A stretch of 64,000 bases of DNA, taken from the NCBI RefSeq assembly GCF_020880415.1, contig NZ_JAJIUJ010000111.1, positions 1 to 64,000 of the forward strand, written 5' to 3'. Source of the DNA: Xanthomonas euvesicatoria pv. euvesicatoria (GTDB lineage: Bacteria; Pseudomonadota; Gammaproteobacteria; Xanthomonadales; Xanthomonadaceae). A program made the translations under genes and the position numbers. Below the pieces are notes generated by a model, which was not told the DNA's origin, made no database searches, and worked only from the letters and a program-made list of their open reading frames with translations. Below are positions 17,870 to 27,291 of this stretch, one piece after another (positions within the stretch are counted from its first letter, which is position 1; each line of letters begins with the position of its first letter).

Positions 17870-18640
17870 ATGCCTGTGCATCACCGCCCGTTGTCACGTT
17901 TACCTGCCTGGCTGATGTCGGCCGGGCTGGCGATGACGCTGGTCATGGCCAACGGCGCCCTGCCGACGCCGGCGCATGCCGCCAGCCTGCAGTTGGCACC
18001 CACATCGCTGAGCCTGAGCGCCCAGCAGACCGCCGACGGCCTGTGGCTGAGCAACAGCGGCAGCGCGCCGGTACAGGTGCAGACCCGCGCCTATCGCTGG
18101 ACCCAGCGCGATGGGCAGGATCAGCTCGACCCCACCCAGGATCTGCTGGTCAGCCCGCCGATGCGCACCCTGGCCGCTGGCGAGCGCCAGTTGATCCGGG
18201 TCATCCGCGCCGGGCCTGCCCCGAGCGGGCAGGAGCAGTGTTACCGCATCATCGTCGACGAGTTGCCCAGTGCCGATGCCGACCGCAAAGGCATGCAGTT
18301 CGTGCTGCGTTATTCGGTGCCGATCTTCCTGCTGCCGCCCGGCAACACCGAACCCTCGCCGACCCTGAGCGCGCAGGTGGTTGCCGGCAGCGATGGCAAG
18401 GCGCAGATCCAGATCAGCAACACCGGCACCGGCCATGCGCAGGTCGCCGACCTGCGGCACCAGGTCGATGGCGCAACCAAGACCGCGTTGAACGGCTTGG
18501 TCGGTTATGTACTGCCCGGGCAGACCATGCGTTGGTCGCTGAGTGCGCCGCTGGCGCAGTTCGGCCGCGGCACCATCATCGCAAGGATCAATGGTGAGGC
18601 TGACGAACGTACCTTGTTGGCCGCGCCGACGGCGCCTTGA
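17870..18640 (+). CDS. periplasmic pilus chaperone, Csu-type
   Basis: A 256-aa PapD-superfamily chaperone. An N-terminal signal region ends ALPTPAHA, followed by the first Ig-like domain (LQLAPTSLSLSAQQTADGLWLSNSG) and the motif YRIIVDELP typical of this fold, then a second domain from about residue 165. It should cap SCPU subunits by donor-strand complementation and deliver them to the usher. It starts 8 bp after the pilin stop; a TTG at 17858 overlapping the pilin stop is less likely. The usher gene begins 50 bp before this gene ends. Confidence 0.85.
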   Translation: MPVHHRPLSRLPAWLMSAGLAMTLVMANGALPTPAHAASLQLAPTSLSLSAQQTADGLWLSNSGSAPVQVQTRAYRWTQRDGQDQLDPTQDLLVSPPMRTLAAGERQLIRVIRAGPAPSGQEQCYRIIVDELPSADADRKGMQFVLRYSVPIFLLPPGNTEPSPTLSAQVVAGSDGKAQIQISNTGTGHAQVADLRHQVDGATKTALNGLVGYVLPGQTMRWSLSAPLAQFGRGTIIARINGEADERTLLAAPTAP

Positions 18641-21008
18641 TGCGGCGCGGCTGGCGATGACGCTCCTTGCGACCGCCAGTTGCCTGGGCAGCGCCGCAGC
18701 CGGCGATCTGGCCGATGTGACGTCGCTTCCCGATCAGCCGCCACCCAGCGCCACGCCACAGCCGCAAACGCTGTATCTGGACGTGACCTTGAACCAGGCC
18801 GACCGCGGCCTGGCACCATTCGAACTGGTCGACGGGCGGCTACGCGGCTCGGTGGAAACCCTGCGCAAACTCGGCTTCATCCTGGCCGACCGCGTGCCTG
18901 GCGAATTGGTCGATCTGGACCGCCTGCCCGACGTGGAAGTGCGCTACGACGCGGCGCTGCAGCGGCTGGCGCTGCAGGCGCCGCTGGCGCAGCTGTCGTT
19001 GTCCACCACGGTGCTCAAAGCCGAAGAAGTGGCCCCGCCCAGCGCCACTGCATCGCCCGGCATGCTGCTCAATTACGACCTGTATGCCACCCGCAATGCC
19101 GGCGTCAGCAGCGCGTCGCTGGCCACCGAAGTGCGCGCGTTCGGCATCGGGCGCGGCATGGTCGATACCACCGCGGTCTTCCTGGCCTACGATCGCCCCC
19201 AGGACAAACGCTGGCGCAGCGAAGCGGTGCGTCTGGACAGTGCCTGGCAGATGGATTTCCCGGACAGCGCCACCAGCCTCAGCGTGGGCGATTTCTATAG
19301 CGGCTTTGTCGACTGGAGCCGCTCGATCCGCCTGGGCGGCGTGCAGATCGGCCGCAATTACGCCTTGCAACCGTATCGGGTGCTGACGCCGACGCCGAGC
19401 TTTCTCGGCGAAGCGGCAGTGCCTTCCACCGTTGAGCTGTATGTGGACGGCTTGCGCCAGTGCAGCGGCCAGGTGCCGGCCGGCCCGTTTCAGCTGGCCG
19501 CGCAACCGGGCATCAGCGGCACCGGCCAGGCGCAGATCGTGGTGACCGATGCGTTCGGACGCGTGCGTCGGCTGGATTTCGCGTTCTATGGCACACCGCA
19601 GTTGCTGGCGCGCGGCATTTCCGAATGGTCGGCCGGCATCGGCCATCTGCGCCGCGACTACGGCGTGCGCTCGTTTTCCTACGACCGACGCCGTGTGGCC
19701 AGCGCCACCTTTCGCAAAGGCCTGCGCGACGATTTCACGATCGAAGCGCATGCCGAAACTGGCGGCGGCGTGATCAACGCAGGCGCAGGCGGCGTGTGGC
19801 TGCTTGGCGTGGGCGGTGTGGTCAATGCCGCCTACGCGCACAGCCGGATGGACGCGCTACGGGGCGGCCAGTACGTGCTGGGCTACGCCTGGAACAACTG
19901 GCGTTTCAACGTCAATCTGGGCAGCCAGCGCACCCATGGCGACTATCGCGACCTGGGCGCATTGCAAGGCGCCCTGCCAGCGCGCGTCAGCGACCGCGCA
20001 GCAGTCGGGGTCAACGTCGACCCGATCGGCTCGCTCGGCACCAGCTATGTGCGGCTGAGCTATCCGCAAGGCGATACCTCGCGCTATGCGAGCGTGTTCT
20101 GGTCCCGCAGCTTCGGGCGCAACTGGGCGGCCAATCTGTCGGGCAATCAGAATCTGGATGTCTCCAGCGATCGCAGCCTGTACCTGTCGCTGTCGACCAC
20201 CTTCGGCGAAGTGCGTCAGGCCAGCGCATCGATGCAGCGCAACGGCGAGCGTACCGGCCTGGTGGCCGACGTCAGCCAGCCGCTGCCTGGCGATGGCGAT
20301 CTGGGCGGCATCGGCTGGCGCCTGCAAGGCCGTGCCGGCGACGACGCCAGCGGCGGGCTGGCCGAACTGGGCTGGTTGAACCGGGTCGGCCGCTACAACC
20401 TCGGCGCCGCAACCCAGGACGGCGACAGCTTCGGCTATGCCAGCGCCAGCGGTAGCCTGGTGTGGATGAATGGCCGCACCTTCGCCGCGCGCGATATCCA
20501 GGACGCGTTCGCGGTGGTCTCCACCGACGGCCAGCCCGGCATTCCGGTCCGCCTGGAAAACCGCCTGATCGGAGTCACCGACGCGCGCGGCACCCTGCTG
20601 GTGACGCCGTTGCAATCGTGGCAGCGCAACCAGCTCTCCATCGACACCTTGAGCCTGCCGGCAGACCTGCGCGTAGACCGTGTCGACACCACGGTGACAC
20701 CACGCCAGCAATCCGGCGTGGCGGTGCGCTTCGGCATTACCCGCGTGCGCGCCGCCATCATCGTGCTGCACGACGCGCAAGGCGCGCCGCTGCCCGTGGG
20801 CAGCGTGGTGCAGCGCGACGGCAGTACCGAACGCGTGGTGGTCGGCTACGACGGCGAAACCTATCTGGACAATCTGCAACGCGACAACCGCATCCTGGTC
20901 GACCTGCCCGAGGGCCGTTGCGTTGCGCAGTTCGCGTATCCCGCCGATCCGGGCGGCATTCCGCGGGTGGGGCCGCTGCAGTGCATCCCTGAGCAGACCA
21001 CGCCATGA
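18591..21008 (+). CDS. outer-membrane usher of the Csu-type pilus
   Basis: An 805-aa FimD/PapC-family usher that forms the secretion pore and polymerisation platform. A signal peptide with a long basic n-region is followed by LYLDVTLNQADRGLAPFELV, the N-terminal periplasmic domain; then come the barrel (DFYSGFVDWSRSIRLGGVQIG) with plug and C-terminal domains. The start at 18591 has AAGGA 5 bp upstream and gives basic residues before the hydrophobic core; a later ATG at 18657 would lose them. It overlaps the chaperone gene by 50 bp and the next gene by ATGA, so it is cotranscribed and translationally coupled. Confidence 0.9.
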   Translation: MVRLTNVPCWPRRRRLDAARLAMTLLATASCLGSAAAGDLADVTSLPDQPPPSATPQPQTLYLDVTLNQADRGLAPFELVDGRLRGSVETLRKLGFILADRVPGELVDLDRLPDVEVRYDAALQRLALQAPLAQLSLSTTVLKAEEVAPPSATASPGMLLNYDLYATRNAGVSSASLATEVRAFGIGRGMVDTTAVFLAYDRPQDKRWRSEAVRLDSAWQMDFPDSATSLSVGDFYSGFVDWSRSIRLGGVQIGRNYALQPYRVLTPTPSFLGEAAVPSTVELYVDGLRQCSGQVPAGPFQLAAQPGISGTGQAQIVVTDAFGRVRRLDFAFYGTPQLLARGISEWSAGIGHLRRDYGVRSFSYDRRRVASATFRKGLRDDFTIEAHAETGGGVINAGAGGVWLLGVGGVVNAAYAHSRMDALRGGQYVLGYAWNNWRFNVNLGSQRTHGDYRDLGALQGALPARVSDRAAVGVNVDPIGSLGTSYVRLSYPQGDTSRYASVFWSRSFGRNWAANLSGNQNLDVSSDRSLYLSLSTTFGEVRQASASMQRNGERTGLVADVSQPLPGDGDLGGIGWRLQGRAGDDASGGLAELGWLNRVGRYNLGAATQDGDSFGYASASGSLVWMNGRTFAARDIQDAFAVVSTDGQPGIPVRLENRLIGVTDARGTLLVTPLQSWQRNQLSIDTLSLPADLRVDRVDTTVTPRQQSGVAVRFGITRVRAAIIVLHDAQGAPLPVGSVVQRDGSTERVVVGYDGETYLDNLQRDNRILVDLPEGRCVAQFAYPADPGGIPRVGPLQCIPEQTTP

Positions 21009-22039
21009 GCATGTCCACGCTTTGGCGCCTGATGCTCGCGCTGACGATCGCGATGGTGTGGCTTGGGCCCAGCGAGCGGGCGCACGCAGAGACCACCTGC
21101 ACCGTCACCCTCGGCACACCGTTGGCATTTGGCAACGTGGCGGCCAACGGCACCACCGATGCAGTGGCAACACTCAACGTTTCCTGCGCGACTGCCGCGC
21201 TCAGCGTGCTGGGCTACGCACAAGTCAGCCTCTGCCTGGACCTTGGCCCCGGCAGTGCCAGCAGCGGCGTGTATGCCCCTCGTCGCATGCTCAATTCCAC
21301 CAGCGACAGCCTGGATTTCCAGATCTACAGCGAGGCAACCCGCACGCAGATCTGGGGCGCCACCGGGTCGGCGGCTCCCTCGCCGCGCACGTTGACACTG
21401 TCCTACAACGTGCCGGTGATCACCGGCGGCTCGCAGACCGCCACCATCACCGTGTATGGGCGGATTCCGGCCAACCAGATCCTTTCGGTCGGCAACCACA
21501 CCAGCAGCTTTGGCGGCGCCGACACCGTGCTGCGCTACTCCTACAACGAAAGCATCATCGGGGTACCCTCGCTGCCGAGCAGTTGCACGGCGGGCGGCAC
21601 CGGCTCCAAGACTGCCAGCAATGCCTTTCCGTTCACTGCCTCGGCCACCGTGCCGGCACGCTGCAATGCCTACGTCACCACCGATCTGGACTTCGGCAGC
21701 ATTGCCGGCAGCATCGACACCGCCATCGATCGCACCTCCACCATCAGCCTGGCCTGCACCAACCGCACCGCGTGGAATATAGGCCTGGACAATGGCAGCA
21801 ATGCCAGCGGCAGCGTGCGGCGAATGCGCCACGCCAGCAGCGCCAATTACATCAATTACGAGCTCTACAGCAATACCGGCCGCAGTAATCGGTGGGGTAC
21901 CGTCATCGGGGTGGATACGCTGGCAGGCACCGGCAACGGCACCACCCAGACGGTCACCGTCTATGGCCGTGCGCCGGCCCCACAACTGCCGATTGCCGGC
22001 GCCTATACCGACACGGTGACCGTCTCCATCACTTACTGA
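21005..22039 (+). CDS. two-domain spore-coat-U protein, CsuE-like tip adhesin
   Basis: A 344-aa secreted protein: signal peptide ending ERAHA (residue 28) and two SCPU domains in tandem (about 30-185 and 190-344). Each begins with the conserved Cys strand (TTCTVTLGTPLAFGNV; ARCNAYVTTDLDFGSI), and the last strand is YTDTVTVSITY. In Csu systems the two-domain subunit sits at the pilus tip and its exposed loops bind hydrophobic surfaces. The start overlaps the usher stop (ATGA). The position after the usher fits csuE order. Confidence 0.85.
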   Translation: MSMSTLWRLMLALTIAMVWLGPSERAHAETTCTVTLGTPLAFGNVAANGTTDAVATLNVSCATAALSVLGYAQVSLCLDLGPGSASSGVYAPRRMLNSTSDSLDFQIYSEATRTQIWGATGSAAPSPRTLTLSYNVPVITGGSQTATITVYGRIPANQILSVGNHTSSFGGADTVLRYSYNESIIGVPSLPSSCTAGGTGSKTASNAFPFTASATVPARCNAYVTTDLDFGSIAGSIDTAIDRTSTISLACTNRTAWNIGLDNGSNASGSVRRMRHASSANYINYELYSNTGRSNRWGTVIGVDTLAGTGNGTTQTVTVYGRAPAPQLPIAGAYTDTVTVSITY

Positions 22040-22087
22040 CAGTTAATAAAGTTCGTATCGGGGGCGTCGCTATTTGTTACGTCTCCA

Positions 22088-22420
22088 ATGCAAACGATTG
22101 CCTCCATGACGCAGGTCACCTTCCTGAAGCGCTTGGCCCTGGCTGCTCTCGCTTGCGCCGCGACATCTACCGCGGCGAACGCAGCCACCGCGCGGGGGCC
22201 GGAAAATTCCACCCTCCACATCGGCCTGCGTCTGCTCAGCGGTTGCGAACTGCGTACCGCGCCGCCGCGCGCCAGTTGCTCCAGGGGCACGCCGATGGCG
22301 ATCGCCGAGCCACCCAGCAGCAATGAGGCACCCGCCGTCACCAGCACCGGCCAGGACGCCAGCGCGCTTGGCGGGCCGCTGCCCGCCGGCAGCGCGCGCA
22401 TCACCACCATCGCGTTCTGA
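22088..22420 (+). CDS. small exported protein in the pilus operon, possibly a reduced subunit
   Basis: A 110-aa protein with a signal peptide (hydrophobic AALACAATSTAANA). The mature part begins with a strand-like STLHIGLRLLSGCEL that resembles the Cys-containing first strand of SCPU pilins. It then lacks the rest of the domain and ends in ARITTIAF. It may be a shrunken subunit, a polymerisation terminator, or a decayed pilin; I do not recognise it. It ends 2 bp before the second chaperone gene, which suggests they work as a pair. The start is uncertain (22088 or 22106; no strong ribosome site). Confidence 0.6.
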   Translation: MQTIASMTQVTFLKRLALAALACAATSTAANAATARGPENSTLHIGLRLLSGCELRTAPPRASCSRGTPMAIAEPPSSNEAPAVTSTGQDASALGGPLPAGSARITTIAF

Positions 22421-22422
22421 GC

Positions 22423-23148
22423 ATGGCCACTGCTTGCCACCTTCGCGATCTGTTGGCCTGGGCCCTGGCCCTGGGCTGTATGGCAGCAAGCGGGGCCGCC
22501 AGTGCTGCCGAGATCGCCATCGCGCCGACCACCGCGCACATCCCGGCCGACAGCGACCAGGCAACGGTCTGGCTCTACAACCAGGCCGCGCAACCCTGGC
22601 GTGCCGACGCCAAGCTCTACCGCTGGCGCCAGGACGGTGAGCGCGAACTCCTCGAGCCAGCCACCGGCGTCACGGTCAGCCCGTCGCACTTCGAAATTCC
22701 GTCGCAAGGCCGGCAGCTGTTGCGCGTGATCCGCCTCGGCCCCAGCCCCACGCAGGCCGAAGACAGCTACCGGCTCGTGGTGACCCAGCACGCGATCGGC
22801 AACGAGACCGACCTGCTGCGTTATTCCACCCCGGTGTTTGCACAGCCCAGCCAGGCCAGTGCAGCGCAACCGGCGTTGCACGCCAGCCTGGCCGGGCACG
22901 GCAGCCAGCGCGCGTTGCGTATCCACAATTCCGGCTCCAGCCATGCGCGCCTGGCCGACCTGGCCTATATCGATGCCGGCGGCACCCGCCGCAACATCCG
23001 CGGCGACCTGGCCGGCTACGTCCTCCCCGGCCAGACCCGCCAATGGGCCCTGCCCGCCAACCTGCCCGCAGGCAGTGGCCGCTTCGTGGCGCGTATCAAC
23101 AGCGATATCGAAAGCACGTTGGCGCTGGAGCCGGGAATCGGGAATTGA
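22423..23148 (+). CDS. second periplasmic pilus chaperone
   Basis: A 241-aa PapD-superfamily protein: signal peptide ending GAASA, first Ig-like domain (EIAIAPTTAHIPADSDQATVWLYNQ), the LLRVIRLGPSPTQAEDSYRLVV region with the conserved subunit-anchoring Arg, and a second domain from about 140. It parallels the first chaperone (YRW...VSP..F.I...RQLLRVIR) but is clearly diverged. No usher accompanies it, so it may serve the small upstream protein through the same usher. Its last residues (PGIGN) and stop codon are supplied by the GGGAATC repeat that follows. Confidence 0.83.
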   Translation: MATACHLRDLLAWALALGCMAASGAASAAEIAIAPTTAHIPADSDQATVWLYNQAAQPWRADAKLYRWRQDGERELLEPATGVTVSPSHFEIPSQGRQLLRVIRLGPSPTQAEDSYRLVVTQHAIGNETDLLRYSTPVFAQPSQASAAQPALHASLAGHGSQRALRIHNSGSSHARLADLAYIDAGGTRRNIRGDLAGYVLPGQTRQWALPANLPAGSGRFVARINSDIESTLALEPGIGN

Positions 23149-23260
23149 GAATTGGGAATGGGTCAAGCCGATTGCGCTAGCTGATCGTGGGCTGGTGAAG
23201 GCCCAAGCGAACCGGGCTCTGCGATTCCCGATTCCCGATTCCCGATTCCCGATTCCCGCC
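23131..23260. repeat. GGGAATC-type inverted repeat element
   Basis: The left arm (23131-23160) has three to four GGGAAT(C/T)G units. The right arm (23221-23258) has four perfect GATTCCC heptamers. The arms are complementary and separated by about 60 bp, giving a long imperfect hairpin between the pilus operon and the rpsB promoter. It is one of several such elements in the window. Confidence 0.8.
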
Positions 23261-23262
23261 AA

Positions 23263-23291
23263 TTGCGCCACGCCCACTCGCCAGCTATACT
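23263..23291 (+). promoter_or_regulatory. rpsB promoter (sigma-70 type)
   Basis: TTGCGC (23263-23268) and TATACT (23286-23291) are separated by exactly 17 bp. Transcription would begin near 23298, leaving a leader of about 240 nt before rpsB, long enough for the S2 autoregulation known in other proteobacteria. Confidence 0.65.
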
Positions 23292-23469
23292 CCGCCGGCT
23301 GTTTTGCGTCTCTTGCGCATTGCGTCGTCCACGTCGGACGTCACCGACGAATTCACACCTGCTGCCGCCATCCGCGCCGGGGTGCCCTCACACAGGGTTC
23401 GTCGCGGAGGCAACAGGGAAGCCCAACCCCGGAATCGTGTGCGTTTTGATGCGAGCCCCTCGCAACAGC

Positions 23470-23487
23470 CCGCACATCCATGTGCGG
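23470..23487 (+). promoter_or_regulatory. hairpin in the rpsB leader
   Basis: CCGCACAT and ATGTGCGG form a perfect 8-bp inverted repeat 52 bp upstream of the rpsB ATG, followed by ACTTTTC. It may be part of an S2-binding leader structure or a weak attenuator; its function is inferred only from position. Confidence 0.45.
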
Positions 23488-23539
23488 ACTTTTCAACAAC
23501 AAGCCGCGCACGGCGATTCCGCTATCAGGAGTTTTTTCA

Positions 23540-24337
23540 ATGCCCCAAGTCACCATGCGTCAGATGCTGGAAGCCGGCGTCCATTTCGGCCACCAGACCC
23601 GCTACTGGAACCCCAAGATGGCGCCGTACATCTTCGGCGCGCGCGGCAAGATCCACATCATCAACCTCGAGAAGACCGTTCCGCTCTTCAACGACGCGAT
23701 GAACTTCCTCTCCTCGGTTGCGCAGAAGCGCGGCACCGTGCTGTTCCTGGGCACCAAGCGCAGCGCGCGCGAGTCCATCAAGGAAGAAGCCGAGCGTTGC
23801 AACATGCCGTTCATGACCCAGCGCTGGCTGGGCGGCACGCTGACCAACTTCCGCACCGTCAAGCAGTCGGTTGCCCGCCTGAAGGAACTGGAAGCCGCTG
23901 AAACCGACGGCACCTTCGACAAGCTGGTCAAGCACGAAGTGCTGGGCCTGCGTCGCGAGCGCGAAAAGCTGGACGCCTCGCTCGGTGGCATCAAGGAAAT
24001 GAACCGCCTGCCGGATGCGATCTTCGTGATCGATATCGGCCATGAAGACATCGCCATCAAGGAAGCCAAGAAGCTCGGCATTCCGGTGATCGCCGTGGTT
24101 GACACCAACTACGATCCGGCCCTGGTCGACTACGCCATCCCGGGCAACGACGACGCCATTCGCGCCGTGCAGCTGTACGCACGCGCCGCTGCTGACGCCG
24201 TGCTGGAAGGCAAGGCGGCTGCGCCGAACTCCGCTTCGGTGCGCGAAGAAGAGTTCTCGGCCGAGTCCGCCGACGAAGGCAAGGGCCGTCGCGCTCCGGC
24301 CAAGAAGGGCGACAAGAAGGCTGACGCCGCCGAGTAA
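23540..24337 (+). CDS. rpsB: 30S ribosomal protein S2
   Basis: A 265-aa small-subunit protein. The start [25 protein letters not shown] is the classic S2 N-terminus and is preceded by CAGGAG; the longer upstream frame is spurious. The family signature [16 protein letters not shown] and the C-terminal [15 protein letters not shown] are intact. The C-terminus adds an acidic/basic tail ([20 protein letters not shown]). It is first of the conserved rpsB-tsf pair and carries a long leader, consistent with autogenous control by S2. Confidence 0.97.
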   Translation: MPQVTMRQMLEAGVHFGHQTRYWNPKMAPYIFGARGKIHIINLEKTVPLFNDAMNFLSSVAQKRGTVLFLGTKRSARESIKEEAERCNMPFMTQRWLGGTLTNFRTVKQSVARLKELEAAETDGTFDKLVKHEVLGLRREREKLDASLGGIKEMNRLPDAIFVIDIGHEDIAIKEAKKLGIPVIAVVDTNYDPALVDYAIPGNDDAIRAVQLYARAAADAVLEGKAAAPNSASVREEEFSAESADEGKGRRAPAKKGDKKADAAE

Positions 24338-24506
24338 TCGGCGTGCAATGCGGCCGCACCATGCTGTGCGGCCGCAGTCCCGACGGCGCCCTCGCGCTCC
24401 GTCGCTGAGGCTACTGCATACATCTACGGGGGCGGCGGCATGCCGCACCGTCTCCTACTGGCGGAATCGCTTCCGCCGCACGCATTCGTCCATATGAGGT
24501 AATTCC

Positions 24507-25385
24507 ATGGAAATCACTGCTTCCCTGGTCAAGGAACTGCGCGAGCGCACCGGCGCCGGCATGATGGAGTGCAAGAAGGCACTCGTCGAAAACGCAGGCG
24601 ACATCGACGCCGCGGCCGAGTGGCTGCGCAAGTCGGGCCTGGCCAAGGCCGACAAGAAGGCTGACCGCGTCGCCGCCGAAGGCCGCATCGCCACCGCCCA
24701 GGCCGGCGGCAAGGCCGTGCTGGTCGAAGTCAATTCCGAGACCGACTTCGTCGCCAAGGACGAAAACTTCCTGGCCTTCACCGAGGTCGTGGCCAATGCC
24801 GCACTGAACTCGGACGCTGCCGATGCCGAAGCGCTCAAGAGCGTCAAGCTCGACAGCGGCGAGACCATCGAAGAGCGTCGCGCTGCGGTGATCGCCAAGG
24901 TCGGCGAAAACCTGCAGGTGCGTCGCCTGGTCCGTATCGACAGCGCCAACAACGTCGCGGCCTATGTGCACGGCGGCCGTATCGGCGTGCTGGTCGAACT
25001 GAAGGGTGGCGACATCGAGCTGGCGCGCGGCATCGCCATGCACATTGCGGCGATGAACCCGCCGCACGTCAAGGCCTCCGACGTTCCAGCCGAATTCGTT
25101 GCCAAGGAAAAGGAAATCGAACTGGCCAAGATGTCCGAAAAGGACAAGGCCAAGCCGGCCGAGATTCTGGAAAAGATCATCAGCGGCAAGATCAGCAAGA
25201 TCGTCAACGAAGTGACGCTGTACGGCCAGCCGTACGTGCTCAACACCGACCAGACCGTCGAGCAGGCAGTCAAGGCCGCCGGCGCCGACGTGATCGGCTT
25301 CCAGCGCCTGGCCGTTGGCGAAGGCATCGAGAAGGTGGTGGAAGACTACGCCGCCGAAGTGATGAAGCAGGCCGGCCTGGCCTGA
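24507..25385 (+). CDS. tsf: translation elongation factor Ts
   Basis: A 292-aa guanine-nucleotide exchange factor that recycles EF-Tu-GDP. The N-terminal UBA-like helix region ([20 protein letters not shown]) and the core motif [13 protein letters not shown] are canonical. The start ATG at 24507 has TGAGGTAATTCC upstream. It lies 169 bp after rpsB and is followed by a strong terminator, closing the operon. Confidence 0.97.
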   Translation: MEITASLVKELRERTGAGMMECKKALVENAGDIDAAAEWLRKSGLAKADKKADRVAAEGRIATAQAGGKAVLVEVNSETDFVAKDENFLAFTEVVANAALNSDAADAEALKSVKLDSGETIEERRAAVIAKVGENLQVRRLVRIDSANNVAAYVHGGRIGVLVELKGGDIELARGIAMHIAAMNPPHVKASDVPAEFVAKEKEIELAKMSEKDKAKPAEILEKIISGKISKIVNEVTLYGQPYVLNTDQTVEQAVKAAGADVIGFQRLAVGEGIEKVVEDYAAEVMKQAGLA

Positions 25386-25400
25386 TCTTCCCCGCTCGGA

Positions 25401-25431
25401 AAAAAGCCGCGGCATGCCGCGGCTTTTTTTT
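25401..25431 (+). terminator. terminator after tsf
   Basis: AAAAAGCCGCGGCATGCCGCGG continues into CTTTTTTTT; the 18-bp palindrome GCCGCGGCATGCCGCGGC spans 25406-25423 and is followed by eight T residues. Confidence 0.95.
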
Positions 25432-25661
25432 GCCTGTCGCTCGCGCATCCGCACACTGGCGCGAACCTGAAGCGAACGCATCCGGCACGGCGGCAAGCGG
25501 CCTCAACTCTACAGATGTCATCGGCATTGCCGTTACCTGAAGATGCCGACCAGGCTCTGGCGTTCCATCACGCATGTTTTGTGGCGCGGCGATGGCGGAG
25601 CATGGCGCGCCCTACTCAACGACCGCAGCTGTATGCTTGTGGCCACTGTTGGCGATGACTC

Positions 25662-27185
25662 ATGCAACCAGATCTCCAGGCCGCCCTGCACTACTGCCGT
25701 AATCTGCCCTCGCCGCCCGGCGTTGCGTTGCGCATCATCGAACTTGCGCAGGATCCGGACGTGGACATGACCACCACGGCCAAGGTCATCGGCATGGACA
25801 TGGCATTGAGCGCACGTATGCTGCGGGTGGCCAATTCGCCGCTCTACGCCAGTCGCCGCCGCATCGACAATCTCGGCCAGGCGCTGACCATGCTCGGCCT
25901 CAACGCGACCTTGAGCCTGGCACTGGGCTTTTCGATGGTGCACGGCGTGCGCAGCACCTTCATCGCCCACCCCTTGCACGAGCGCATCTGGCGCCGCGCC
26001 GGCCTATGCGCGCTGGCCAGTCGCATCCTCGGCCAGGCCTACGGCATCCGCAAACCCGAAGAATTGATGCTGGCCGGCCTGCTGCAGGACATCGGCAAGC
26101 TGGCCCTGCTGCAGGGCGCGCCCGATCTATACGGGCCGCTGCTGGAACAGGCCGCCGACAACACCGCGCTGCTGGTTGCCGAACGCGAACAGCTGGGCGC
26201 CACGCATGCCGAAGTCGGCGCCTGGCTGGCGCATCAGTGGCAGCTGCCGCCGTATCTGCAGAATGCGATTGCGCAGAGCGAAGAAGAACCGGCAGGCCTG
26301 GAACCGTTCATGGCCTGCGTGGCGCTATCCGGGCGCCTGGCCGATATCTGGCTCTCGGCCAGTGCGGTCACTGCAACCGAACATGCGCAGCAGCAGGCGC
26401 AGGACGTGCTGGAGCTCGATGCCGAACGCTTCGAAAAAGTGATCGAACGCATCGCCGAATCGCTGCCGGAACTGGAGGCGCTGTTCGACATCCGCGTGCC
26501 GCAGCCCGAGCACATCCAGATGATCTTCGAGCAGGCGCGTGAACTGGCGATGCTGCGCAGCCTGCGCGAATTGCAGGACGTGGCCGAAGCGCGCCGGCAT
26601 GCCGACGAATCGGAAAACCGCATGCGTCACCTGGCCGAACAGGCCAGCCGCGATGCGTTGACCGGGGTATTCAATCGGCATCAGCTCGGTACCGCGCTGA
26701 CGCATGAGTTCGAACTGGCCTCGCGCCAGGGCTGGCCGCTGTCGATCGCCTTCATCGACCTGGACGAGTTCAAGCGCGTCAACGATGCGCACGGACATCT
26801 GGTCGGCGATGAAGTGTTGCGCAATTTCGCGCAAACGCTGCAACGCATGGTGCGCACCAGCGACCTGGTGGCGCGCTACGGCGGCGAAGAATTCCTGGTG
26901 ATCCTGCCCAATACACCGGCCGATGCGGCGCTGATGGTGATCGAACGCATCCTGGCCGAAACCGCGCGTACGCCGATGGCGCAACTGAAGGGCGGCCCAT
27001 TGCATATCACCTTCTCTGCGGGTCTTGCCACGCACGGCGGTGCCGAGCGCCAGTTCGACAGCATCGACCATTTGTTGCAGGCCGCCGACAGCACACTGTA
27101 TCGCTCCAAGCATCGCGGCCGCAACCGCGTCACTGCGTACGATGCGACCGATGTACCAACGCCGCCGAACCCGCGCGCGCATTGA
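25662..27185 (+). CDS. HDOD-GGDEF signalling protein (probable diguanylate cyclase)
   Basis: A 507-aa cytosolic protein. The N-terminal HDOD domain (about 10-210) has LPSPPGVALRIIELAQDPD and LLQDIGKLALLQ, followed by a helical linker and a GGDEF domain (about 335-490). The active-site loop is YGGEEF, an accepted catalytic variant, and RTSD lies exactly five residues before it, matching the RxxD allosteric I-site. Therefore c-di-GMP synthesis with product inhibition is expected. HDOD domains integrate other signals through protein contacts. It stands alone between tsf and pyrH with no strong ribosome site before the ATG. Confidence 0.88.
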   Translation: MQPDLQAALHYCRNLPSPPGVALRIIELAQDPDVDMTTTAKVIGMDMALSARMLRVANSPLYASRRRIDNLGQALTMLGLNATLSLALGFSMVHGVRSTFIAHPLHERIWRRAGLCALASRILGQAYGIRKPEELMLAGLLQDIGKLALLQGAPDLYGPLLEQAADNTALLVAEREQLGATHAEVGAWLAHQWQLPPYLQNAIAQSEEEPAGLEPFMACVALSGRLADIWLSASAVTATEHAQQQAQDVLELDAERFEKVIERIAESLPELEALFDIRVPQPEHIQMIFEQARELAMLRSLRELQDVAEARRHADESENRMRHLAEQASRDALTGVFNRHQLGTALTHEFELASRQGWPLSIAFIDLDEFKRVNDAHGHLVGDEVLRNFAQTLQRMVRTSDLVARYGGEEFLVILPNTPADAALMVIERILAETARTPMAQLKGGPLHITFSAGLATHGGAERQFDSIDHLLQAADSTLYRSKHRGRNRVTAYDATDVPTPPNPRAH

Positions 27186-27291
27186 GCAACCGGTCACGCC
27201 ACTGCCAACAAAGGAATTTTTACCACGCCAGGTGACAGGCTTCCGCTAGAATTGCCGGCGTTTGCCGATCCCCCACCCCCGAGGTTTCCCC

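Noticed and set aside
23221-23260. four tandem GATTCCC units resembling a short CRISPR or VNTR
   Set aside because: The units are 7 bp without spacers and pair with an inverted arm 60 bp away; it is a repeat-element arm, not an array.
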